A model generated the notes under the pieces. That model was given only the letters and a program-made list of their open reading frames with translations, was not told the DNA's origin and did no database searches. Positions 8,993 through 16,744 of a stretch of 35,862 nucleotides of DNA are shown here, piece after piece (within the stretch, counting starts at the first letter, position 1; each line of letters begins with the position of its first letter). The translations under genes were made by a program, and so were the position numbers. Source of the DNA: an uncultured Burkholderiales bacterium (GTDB lineage: Bacteria > Pseudomonadota > Gammaproteobacteria > Burkholderiales > Burkholderiaceae_C); contig CAIJIT010000147.1 in NCBI GenBank assembly GCA_903820745.1, positions 1-35,862 on the forward strand, in the 5' to 3' direction.

Positions 8993-10513
8993 TTAGCACG
9001 CTTCCGGGCTATGGGCCTGGGCGGTCAGCGGGGTGACGTCATCTTCGCTCAGACCGCCAAAATCAGCTTGCATGACCCGGGCGCCGGTGCGCTCCTGCGC
9101 GGTGGTTGCGATCTTGCGCAAGACCAGGCTCATGAAGGCCGCCTGTTCCTGAGCACAGGGATTGGCGCTTTCATCCAGCCAGGCGAAGTCGGAAATTTCG
9201 AATCGATGGGTAAACCAACCGAGATACCAGAACCAATCGGTGTAATAGATCCAGGAATTTTCGTTCATCGCCCGCAGATGGGTCGGATCCTGCCATGCCG
9301 TCAGGGACTTTTCATGCGGCACTTCGATGTGCAATTCGCCGGCCTCCCTGAGCAAGGTCAGGGCATTGGTCATCAACGACGGCAGATCGGGCACATGTTC
9401 GAGCACATTGTTGGCAAAGATCAGATCCACACTCGCCGGTTCCAGCCGCACCGTTCCGCCCATGCAAGTCGGCCTCTCGAGCGGGAAGTCCAGCGGCTTG
9501 GCCAGATCCAGCAACAGATCAGGCTGGGCGCGCTCGAGAATATCGATATTCAGCCAGTTGGGCCTGTAGTCCCTGCCGGAGCCGATATGGATATTTCGCG
9601 GCAACCACACCGTTGGCTCTTGGGCATCGCGGAGCTGACCGAAAGCGCGCTTGGCAAAATCGAGCAGCCGGGCGTAATTTGGCAGCGGGTCATGCGTATC
9701 ATCGGCAGACCGAAACGCCGCCAGACAACTTCGCGCCTGCTCGAAAAATCCGGGTTGACCGAAAGTTTGCGCAAAATAGCCGTCGATCTGTTCGTCTGGC
9801 AACCAGATCACCGAATCCTCGAAGGCTGCGCTCGGATAGGTGCTGGGAGTTCGTTCGGAAATCACCGGCGTGCCAAGCGACAAGCAGTGAAATGCCCGCG
9901 CTTGCTCAAAGCGGTTGCTGGCATAGAAGTGGCAGTTCAGCATTGCCTTGGACTGCATCACATAGTCGTCACGCTCAGGGCCATACAAGGCCTTGTCGAA
10001 CATCGACACTTTGACACCGGTCGCTTCGATCCGATCGATGAACTGCTGGCGGCGCGAGTTCATGCTGCCGATGAACAGCAAGTCAATCGGCCGCTGCTCG
10101 AGCGGGATTGACTCCTGCCCGTCCAGGTAAGCCGCGAAACCAAAGGAGATGATGGGCACCGCTTCTTGGTCCTGCGCATAGGCTGCCAAATTGGCCCGGT
10201 CATAGTCGACCACTGCAGAATGCCTGAGCAATTCCAGATAGGCCGGGGTGACCAGGGCGCCGCCGGCCCCGAGTTGCTCAAGATTGACGAACACGCAGGG
10301 ATTGCGCTGCTGCCACTCGGCTGGAAAACCGAGATGGGCGCCGAAAACAAAATTCAGCGAGTCTTCGCGCAAGCGGTTCTTCGTCAAAGTCACTGCGGCA
10401 CCAAGGCGCCGGAATTGGCACCGGAAATACCTGGCCTGGTCAAGAAATCCAAGCGAATGGACATAGCCCACGGGCTGGATGATTGCCAGGTTGATGCGAA
10501 AAGGTGATCCCAT
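8993..10513 (-). CDS. Glycosyltransferase-methyltransferase fusion protein
   Basis: 506 residues in two parts. Residues about 1-300 resemble a GT-B type (GT1/GT4, CgeB-like) transferase, with LLFIGSMNSRRQQFIDRI and the acidic signature NRFEQARAFHCLSLGTPVISE. Residues about 310-480 form a class I SAM-dependent methyltransferase: IHIGSGRDYRPNWLNIDI for the SAM-binding start, DLIFANNVLEHVPD as the post-II motif, and a following L-R-x-x-G-E-L strand. One chain could thus transfer a sugar and methylate it, or act on two steps of one glycan. The start is ATG 10513, with a weak ribosome site. It is the first gene of the minus-strand glycosyltransferase run and has a sigma-54-like site about 150 bp upstream. 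The target is probably flagellin or another surface protein (inferred). Confidence 0.75.
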   Translation of the reverse strand: MGSPFRINLAIIQPVGYVHSLGFLDQARYFRCQFRRLGAAVTLTKNRLREDSLNFVFGAHLGFPAEWQQRNPCVFVNLEQLGAGGALVTPAYLELLRHSAVVDYDRANLAAYAQDQEAVPIISFGFAAYLDGQESIPLEQRPIDLLFIGSMNSRRQQFIDRIEATGVKVSMFDKALYGPERDDYVMQSKAMLNCHFYASNRFEQARAFHCLSLGTPVISERTPSTYPSAAFEDSVIWLPDEQIDGYFAQTFGQPGFFEQARSCLAAFRSADDTHDPLPNYARLLDFAKRAFGQLRDAQEPTVWLPRNIHIGSGRDYRPNWLNIDILERAQPDLLLDLAKPLDFPLERPTCMGGTVRLEPASVDLIFANNVLEHVPDLPSLMTNALTLLREAGELHIEVPHEKSLTAWQDPTHLRAMNENSWIYYTDWFWYLGWFTHRFEISDFAWLDESANPCAQEQAAFMSLVLRKIATTAQERTGARVMQADFGGLSEDDVTPLTAQAHSPEAC

Positions 10514-10667
10514 CTTGGTGTCTATTGCGATCCTGTCTAGACCATGCGCTGCGCGCCGAATAATTTTTCAATCATCAGCGCTTGCCGAACTCATCGTGCG
10601 GATTCCTGCCCGGCATCCGCGCTGAACTGGATTGTTCATTGCGGGTCCTGCCGGCTGGAATCCGCCA

Positions 10668-10684
10668 TGCAAAGTTGTTGCCAA
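10668..10684 (-). promoter_or_regulatory. Sigma-54-like promoter site
   Basis: On the minus strand the 17-mer TTGGCAACAACTTTGCA fits the RpoN consensus YTGGCACGRNNNTTGCW at 15 of 17 positions, counting the free ones as matches. The invariant GG (-24) and GC (-12) are exactly 10 bp apart. Transcription would start near 10657, leaving a leader of about 145 nt before ATG 10513. The 226-bp gap 10514-10739 holds no gene I can support. Confidence 0.45.
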
Positions 10685-10739
10685 CTATGCCAAAAAACTG
10701 CGTCAAATGTTAAAAACGCTGAAAATATTTAGACTTGGG

Positions 10740-12239
10740 TTATCTGGCTTCGCCGCGAGCAGCAAGCTCCTTCGCCGCAGGCGGTACGTCCATCCCGATG
10801 GCGATCCCGAGTCGTCGAGCCAGCCTGACTCGTTGCGCCAAGGTGTCGAATCTTCGCCCGACCACGGCATTCAACAAATTGCCGAGCCCTTGCATATCGG
10901 CTGGCTCTTCGCTCAAGGCGATCTCGGCCAACAGCGCTGCGGCCCGGTCATCACCGGGTGTCAAGGCGGCAGTGGCCAGTTGAACTGCGCCGGCAACATC
11001 GCAGGCCGACATCGCGAGTTCAGCGCTGATGAGCATCAACTCAGAATGTGCTTCAGCCGATCCTGCGGCGCGCGGATAAAGTCGTTCGAGCCTTTTGGCC
11101 GCGTCGCCGAGATCGTCCGCCGCCAGGCTGACTCGAATCAGCTGACAGTCGATCGAAACAGCCTGCAATGGCGTTGCCGTTGCCAGACCCCGCTGGAACC
11201 AAACGGTGGCAAGCGCCAAATCGCCGGCCTGCAGCGACAGCCAACCCAGCCAAGCGCAAGCTTCTGCAGGATTCGCTGCCGGGTCGGGTTGCGCTGCCGG
11301 GTGTTCATGCAAGGTTCCTGCGCCCAAGAACCGATTCAGCAAGGCCTCCGCGTTGGCGACCTGCCCCACCCTGGCCAAGGCACGGCCGGCGGTAAACAGA
11401 CTGCTCGCTCCGAGCGCTGGTCCCAGATGCGAAGCGATTTCGGCCGCATCACAAAGCCGGCCTTGATTGACACAAACTTCTACTGCGGCCGCCAGCAAGG
11501 AAGGCATGAAAGGCAGGCCGCGAAGGGCATCGAAGGACAGCAATCTGGCTTTGGCGATGCTGCTCAGCAGCAAAGCGTCGCGCTGCTGGCTGCGCTCCTG
11601 CGGCAAGGTGATCGCAAGCTTGTAGGCCAGAAACAGGTCATCAGGATTGTCCTGCCTGGCCAACTCGAGCAACGCCAGGTTGCGTGCCAGTTTGCGCTGT
11701 CGCTCGGCGGCAATACCGTAGCCATCATCCAGGATCGCCACACCAGACTCGGGCCAATCGGCATCGCCGATCGCAATCAGGGACTCAGCGATTCCTTCGT
11801 GCACCCGCCCGCTGAATCGAATTCTTTTGTCGCGACGGAACAGGCGCAGCGCAGAAAACTGCCGGAAGGGCTCGCTGCCCTTGTCATCCGCGACCAGATC
11901 GATCCTCACCAGTTGCGCGAGACAGGGCCGTTCCAGGGCGAGGGCAAGCGCGGCAATGGCTTTGGCATCGAGCCATTCGTCAGCATCGAGCGACAGGATC
12001 CAGTCGCCGCTGGCCGCTTCAATCGCTGTATTGCGGGCCAAGGAAAAATCTTCTTGCCATGCATGGGTGGAGACCTTGGCGCCGAGCACGCGTGCAATCT
12101 CGACTGTCCGGTCGCGGCTGCCGGTATCGACCACGATGACTTCGCTGGCGAAGCCCCGCACCGATTCAATCGCACGGCGCAGGTTCACTTCTTCATCGCG
12201 GACGATCATGCAAACCGACAAGGCGGACGAATTCGTCAT
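10740..12239 (-). CDS. Family-2 glycosyltransferase with long TPR-like tail
   Basis: A protein of about 499 residues from ATG 12239. It opens SALSVCMIVRDEEVNLRRAI, then has EVIVVDTGSRDRT and the DXD in LSLDADEW, which define a GT2 GT-A domain of about 230 residues. The remaining 270 residues are Ala/Leu-rich helical pairs, TPR-like, probably for protein-substrate recognition. The frame extends up to a TTG at 12329, but the family motif begins only a few residues after ATG 12239, which also has an AGGCGG-type site upstream. The preceding methyltransferase gene ends at 12336, so the two are probably co-transcribed. It is more distant from the 6814/7878 pair than those are from each other. Confidence 0.8.
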   Translation of the reverse strand: MTNSSALSVCMIVRDEEVNLRRAIESVRGFASEVIVVDTGSRDRTVEIARVLGAKVSTHAWQEDFSLARNTAIEAASGDWILSLDADEWLDAKAIAALALALERPCLAQLVRIDLVADDKGSEPFRQFSALRLFRRDKRIRFSGRVHEGIAESLIAIGDADWPESGVAILDDGYGIAAERQRKLARNLALLELARQDNPDDLFLAYKLAITLPQERSQQRDALLLSSIAKARLLSFDALRGLPFMPSLLAAAVEVCVNQGRLCDAAEIASHLGPALGASSLFTAGRALARVGQVANAEALLNRFLGAGTLHEHPAAQPDPAANPAEACAWLGWLSLQAGDLALATVWFQRGLATATPLQAVSIDCQLIRVSLAADDLGDAAKRLERLYPRAAGSAEAHSELMLISAELAMSACDVAGAVQLATAALTPGDDRAAALLAEIALSEEPADMQGLGNLLNAVVGRRFDTLAQRVRLARRLGIAIGMDVPPAAKELAARGEAR

Positions 12240-12335
12240 GGCCGCCTGCCGCAGAAAACGACCCTCGATAGGAATCCAAGGTTGGCCGCGAACGAATTTA
12301 GCTGCATCGCGAGATCCGATGCACGTCAAGAAGGC

Positions 12336-14042
12336 TCATGCAACGACCCGGACCGGCAACACGGCAACACTCAAATTCTTCACGGAATGATTGGCTGACG
12401 CTTTTGGTTGGCCTTGCATATGGTTCTGGAACGCGTTGAACAGTTGCACGAATAGTTCGAGGTCGCCTGCTTGAATGTCAATCGACAGACCGCTCATTTC
12501 CATCACCTCCAAGGCAAGCTCGAAGAGTTTGTCGGAGGTCTGCAGCGCAGGGTTTTCACAGCAGGTCAAACGCTCGAGGCTCAAAAACAAGCCGCGCAGC
12601 ACCACGAATTCGACCGGTACTGCAGTCGTAAAACTCCATTCCAGATTGAAAAATTTTCCTGTTCCGTCGGCAAGCTTGACCAAATTGAACGGCGTCGCGT
12701 CGAAATATCTGGCGGGCAGAAGATGTGTAAAGCCATGCAACTCAGCAATTGCGTGGTCGGTCGTCACAGGGCTTTGCGCCAGCAGGGACTGGATCCAGAA
12801 GTCGGCCCATTCAGAAATTTGTGCGACGGTCCAGCCCGGTCGATTGATGATCTCCAAGAGCAATTCAGACCAGCGCTGCCCTGCCTGGTAAGGCTCGGTA
12901 ATCCATTCATCGTCCGAGATGCTGGCTGTGTCCGCCGTCGACCGCTTACGCGACCAGATTGCGCCGGCGTTGAGAATAAATTGCTTTTCCTTGGCAAACC
13001 TCGCAGGACGCTGAAATCCGTAATGCGCAGCAAGTACCGTTTGATCACTTTGCGATGGCTGGCGGCCGAGTGAAAACAAGAAGCTGTTTGCCAGCCCCTG
13101 TGCAAGTCCATTGCGGGCCAGCGTCTGCAAGGCCAATTCGACCGAGTAAGCAGGCAAGTCGGACAGCGGCCGGACATGAACCGCGGAATTTGCCATCAAT
13201 GCTGCATTGTCCCAACCGGCCGACTGGCCCGGCGCATCGAATCCAGCCGGATAGACCAAGGAAACCGGTACCTTGTCATTGGGCAACGGCAGGTAAAGTT
13301 CGATCGATGAGAGCCCCGCCCTGTTGATTCGGTCCTCCAGCGCCTTGCGACTGCAGCAGCTTACGTCGGCCGTGAGGCCGGCATCGTTGACACCGAACAT
13401 CGGCCGCGCAAGCCTGTTTTCCTCGGCGCTGGCGAAATACTTGATGCCGAGCTGATTGGCTACCGAGAGGATCACGACCCCATCGACGGCCAGCATCGAT
13501 ACCGCCAGTTCAAGCAAGCGCTGCAAGGGATCGGGATCCCTTGCAAAGCCCTGAGCGAGCTCCTGAAAGTCGATCAGCGTGATTACGTCAAACTTCTGCT
13601 CAAGCTCAAGCGCTTCAATCTTATCGGTCAGCACGGTCACATTGGGCAGGTCACGGCAGCGTTCGGCGATGATCGATGAGCGCCGCGCGCTGGCCTCAAC
13701 CGCAAGTACCTCTGCGCCGGTTTCACCCAGGAAACGGGTCAAAACACCGCAACTGCCTCCCAGTTCGAGCACAGTCCCGGAACGGATCTTGGCAAGAAAG
13801 GGTCGCAATAAATTTGCACGCAACGGTGATAGGTACTCGGATGCCGGCCAATCGACCTGAAGCGCCAGCAGTTCATCCGAGTACAGGCTGACATCCTTGC
13901 AAGAACGCACCGATTCGAGCAAGCGGTACTCTTTCGCATCGACGTAGGAATGCTCATTGGCATTTCGATTGCCCTCGCGTTGCCAGACCCCGTTGCGGGC
14001 CTGGAAATAGCTCGTTCCTCCAGCAAAGATGGGTTTACTCAT
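12336..14042 (-). CDS. SAM-dependent methyltransferase, large
   Basis: 568 residues. Residues about 75-240 form a class I methyltransferase: VLELGGSCGVLTRFLGE is motif I, VLAVEAS the acidic end of strand 2, and FDVITLIDFQELA the motif IV region. The C-terminal 300 residues match nothing I can name. They include an alpha/beta segment (LPLPNDKVPVSLVYPAG) and a helical region, and could recognise the substrate. Its place beside glycosyltransferases and opposite the GT41 gene suggests glycan or glycosylated-protein methylation; in other bacteria flagellin sugars and lysines are methylated. ATG 14042 is the natural start. It is transcribed divergently from the GT41 gene. Confidence 0.75.
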   Translation of the reverse strand: MSKPIFAGGTSYFQARNGVWQREGNRNANEHSYVDAKEYRLLESVRSCKDVSLYSDELLALQVDWPASEYLSPLRANLLRPFLAKIRSGTVLELGGSCGVLTRFLGETGAEVLAVEASARRSSIIAERCRDLPNVTVLTDKIEALELEQKFDVITLIDFQELAQGFARDPDPLQRLLELAVSMLAVDGVVILSVANQLGIKYFASAEENRLARPMFGVNDAGLTADVSCCSRKALEDRINRAGLSSIELYLPLPNDKVPVSLVYPAGFDAPGQSAGWDNAALMANSAVHVRPLSDLPAYSVELALQTLARNGLAQGLANSFLFSLGRQPSQSDQTVLAAHYGFQRPARFAKEKQFILNAGAIWSRKRSTADTASISDDEWITEPYQAGQRWSELLLEIINRPGWTVAQISEWADFWIQSLLAQSPVTTDHAIAELHGFTHLLPARYFDATPFNLVKLADGTGKFFNLEWSFTTAVPVEFVVLRGLFLSLERLTCCENPALQTSDKLFELALEVMEMSGLSIDIQAGDLELFVQLFNAFQNHMQGQPKASANHSVKNLSVAVLPVRVVA

Positions 14043-14396
14043 GTTGACTATTCAATTGGTTTTCAAATCAGCACTTGCACCAGATCACATCAAAGCTTCA
14101 ATGGTCCCCAGCCACAAACGGCGTTCCGGATTTGCTCGCTGCCAGACCGGACGCTTGCAAACCCGCCCCGACCAGTTCCACCCAGCACGGATGCCAGCCA
14201 AGGTAAGCCAACAGAACTACATGACGAATCAGCTCAGGCTCGCGTTGGACTAGCGCGCTGCAAGATGAATTCTTTGCATAGCTCATTATTTGAGCATTAT
14301 GTCAGTTTACACATTAAACTAAGAGGAAATTTTAACGTTTGGCCTGATCCGGGCCATCTCTTGCCCAAATGCAATCTCGCCGCTGATCGATCGACT
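14043..14396. other. Divergent intergenic region, no supported gene
   Basis: This 354-bp gap separates the methyltransferase (minus) and GT41 (plus) genes. It holds a perfect short palindrome GCTCA-TTATT-TGAGC at 14281-14295 in an AT-rich stretch (14270-14340), a plausible operator or promoter area for the GT41 gene. A GAGGAA word near 14323 is not followed by a start in the GT41 frame. An in-frame upstream ATG at 14265 would lengthen the GT41 protein by 44 residues. No clear sigma-28 or sigma-54 site is visible. Confidence 0.4.
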
Positions 14397-16268
14397 ATGA
14401 GTAAATCTGCCCGCAATGCCCTACTTCCGTCCAGGATTCAACTGGCCGCGAAAATTCGCAAGCTGGAGTCCCTCAGCCAACATCTGCCGGCCATCGAGCT
14501 GCTGACCCGATGGGTCGAGAAGAAGCCCAAAGATCATGAGGCCTGGGTCTGGCTGGCCAGGCATCTGCTGCGTGCCAACCAGTTCGAACAAGCGGCCAAG
14601 ATCAGCCAGGCCTTGCTGGCCAAGAATCCAGCCATGCCAGAAGCTATTCAACTGCAGCATCTTCTCAAAGGCTTCGAGCAGATGAGTGGTGATTTTCTGG
14701 ATGCCATCAAGTCGTTTTCCAGCTATGTCAATCAAGTCGGAAATGACCCGTTGGCCTGGACCTTTCTGGCAAGCTGCTTGATCAGCTTGTTGAAACCCAA
14801 GCAGGCCAGCAGCATTCTGGAATCGATTCTGGCGGACGAGCCAGACTATGTCGAAGCCATGCAGATGCTCGCGATGTTGCGCTACTCGAATGGTGAAGCA
14901 GACGAAGCTTGCCGCTTGGCTGACCGCGCTGCAAAACTGGCCCCGCATGTTTCGCATATCGTGCTGACCCGTGCGCTGATTCGCTCCCATGTCCTGGGTG
15001 ACCCGGCTGAAACATTCGAGCTCTACCGGGATTGGGCCTTGCAGTTCATCAAGCCGATCACTGCGCTGACCAACCCGCTGGATCCGCTGAGCGCTAGCGA
15101 ACGCGATCCCGCCAAACGGCTGCGGATCGGCTATGTCTCAGGCGATCTGCGCGACCACGCCATCGCCTTCTTCATGGAGCCGATTTTCAGATACCACGAC
15201 CGCTCAAATGTCGAAGTCTTTGTCTACTCGACCGGCCGTCCCGATGCAGTCACCGAACGGATTCAAGCCCATGTCGAACATTGGCATGATGTCGCTGTGA
15301 TCAGCACCAACCAAATGCTCCGGCTGGTCCGGAGCCATCGGATCGACATTCTGGTTGATCTGTCAGGGCATACCCGTGGCGAGAGACTGCGGGTATTTGC
15401 AGAAAGAGCGGCACCGGTCCAGGTCACCTGGATGGGCTTCATTCATACCCCAGGCATCGAAACGATCGACTACCGGCTGACCGATCTCGACATGGATCCC
15501 CCCGGCAACGAACAGTATTACGTCGAGCGACTGTTCAGGATGTCGCGGATGGGCGCCTATCAACCACCGGAACATGCGCCGCTGGCGGCCGAGCCCCCGA
15601 TGCTGTCGCAAGTGTCGCCAATGCTCGTGTCCTTGAACCATTCACGCAAGATTACTGACAGGATGCTTCTGCTTTGGGGTGAAATCCTGCAAAAATGCCC
15701 CGGGGCCAGAATCCTGATCCTGGTGTATGTCATGAATGATGAGGAGGCCCAGGCCCTGTTGCTACCAAGGCTCGAACGATTGGGGCTGCCGACAGACAGA
15801 TTTCTTCTGTCTGGGCGACTCTCTCTTGACGAGTTCATGGCCCTGGGTGCGGTGGCCGATGTCGCACTCGACACTTCACCCACATCAGGCGGAACAACCA
15901 CTTTGCACACGCTCTGGATGGGTTTGCCGGTCGTTACATTGGCAGGCAACGAGGCGATCCAGGGCTACACAGCCAGTCTGCTGACCGGCTTGGGCCTTTC
16001 CAGTTGGGTCGCCGATGACGCCGAAGACTATGTGAACATCGCACTGAGGCTGATGGATGATGCCTCGGCATTGCGCCAGCACCGGCAAAGCATCAGGGAA
16101 AAGATGCGCCAAAGTGCCTTGATGGATTACAAGGCACGCGCTGCGGAAATCGAACGCTCATTCCGGCTGATGTGGATCAACCATCTGATCGGAGAACCAC
16201 GTTTCCTGAACAGCAACGCGAACCTCACGGATGCAATGGAGCTTGTGAAGTCGAACGCCAGGCCCTGA
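14397..16268 (+). CDS. SPINDLY/OGT-type O-GlcNAc transferase (GT41) with TPRs
   Basis: 623 residues from ATG 14397. Residues about 10-210 are helical TPR repeats (HEAWVWLARHLLRANQFEQA, DPLAWTFLASCLIS). The rest is the GT41 catalytic region: RLRIGYVSGDLRDHA, DILVDLSGHTRGERL, PVQVTWMGFIHTPGIETIDY, a K-containing segment LNHSRKITDRMLLLW, and the UDP-sugar site DVALDTSPTSGGTTTLHTLW. Family members move GlcNAc or a related sugar to Ser/Thr of proteins, and flagellin is a known bacterial target of OGT-like enzymes. An earlier in-frame ATG (14265) is possible. It converges on fliS, so it sits at the junction between the glycosylation and filament genes. Flagellin or the Thr-rich giant protein are candidate substrates, by inference. 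Confidence 0.9.
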   Translation: MSKSARNALLPSRIQLAAKIRKLESLSQHLPAIELLTRWVEKKPKDHEAWVWLARHLLRANQFEQAAKISQALLAKNPAMPEAIQLQHLLKGFEQMSGDFLDAIKSFSSYVNQVGNDPLAWTFLASCLISLLKPKQASSILESILADEPDYVEAMQMLAMLRYSNGEADEACRLADRAAKLAPHVSHIVLTRALIRSHVLGDPAETFELYRDWALQFIKPITALTNPLDPLSASERDPAKRLRIGYVSGDLRDHAIAFFMEPIFRYHDRSNVEVFVYSTGRPDAVTERIQAHVEHWHDVAVISTNQMLRLVRSHRIDILVDLSGHTRGERLRVFAERAAPVQVTWMGFIHTPGIETIDYRLTDLDMDPPGNEQYYVERLFRMSRMGAYQPPEHAPLAAEPPMLSQVSPMLVSLNHSRKITDRMLLLWGEILQKCPGARILILVYVMNDEEAQALLLPRLERLGLPTDRFLLSGRLSLDEFMALGAVADVALDTSPTSGGTTTLHTLWMGLPVVTLAGNEAIQGYTASLLTGLGLSSWVADDAEDYVNIALRLMDDASALRQHRQSIREKMRQSALMDYKARAAEIERSFRLMWINHLIGEPRFLNSNANLTDAMELVKSNARP

Positions 16269-16336
16269 AAAAGGCACGATCAAGGATGAAGAGATGCGGA
16301 AAACTCGCTCCGGCAAGCCATTGATCAGCTTGGCGT

Positions 16337-16726
16337 CTACGCCGGCTTGTTTTGCAGATTGACCCAGGCTTCACGCAGATCAGCGAGCAGGACAGCGACG
16401 TCCTCGATCGCTGCCCCGTCCTTGCGCAGGCGCGCTTGTAGCAAACTGCGCAGGCAGTAGTCGTAGATGCTGTTGAGATTCAACGCGATCTCACCACCAC
16501 GGTCAAAATCCAGCGTTGCCACCAAACCCTGGGAAATCAGATCACTGGCCTGATTGATCGAATCAGTCAGACTTTCGTCCCGTTTTTCCAGAATGGCAGA
16601 AACGGCTTGGGCCAGATTGTCTCCGATGCGATCGTAAACCAGCACGATCAACTCGACTGAACTGCGACCCAACACCGAGGTGAAGTTGTCGATCGTGCGA
16701 TAACGATTCAGTGATCTGGGCAACAA
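16337..16726 (-). CDS. fliS: Flagellin export chaperone FliS
   Basis: 129 residues, normal for FliS, which binds the C-terminus of flagellin in the cytoplasm and keeps it export-competent. Seen here: an early RYRTID segment, the helical ELIVLVYDRIGDNLAQA, and LNSIYDYCLRSLLQARL near residues 85-101, matching the conserved N-x-x-x-Y-x-Y/F-x-x-x-x-L region. The start appears to be TTG 16726: an AAGG at 16735-16738 lies eight bases upstream, while the nearby ATG at 16741 leads at once to a stop in its frame. It is the last gene of the fliC-flaG-fliD-fliS run, 18 bp after fliD. Confidence 0.9.
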   Translation of the reverse strand: MLPRSLNRYRTIDNFTSVLGRSSVELIVLVYDRIGDNLAQAVSAILEKRDESLTDSINQASDLISQGLVATLDFDRGGEIALNLNSIYDYCLRSLLQARLRKDGAAIEDVAVLLADLREAWVNLQNKPA

Positions 16727-16744
16727 GATTTCAGCCTTGAATCA

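Noticed and set aside
10632-12398. A 588-codon plus-strand frame opposite the third glycosyltransferase.
   Set aside because: It is antisense to a gene with clear GT2 motifs (MIVRDEE, VVDTGS, LDADEW). The plus frame has no recognisable motif.
14233-14254. Sigma-54-like TTGG...TGCA upstream of the GT41 gene.
   Set aside because: GG and GC are 11 bp apart, not 10, and the other conserved bases are missing.
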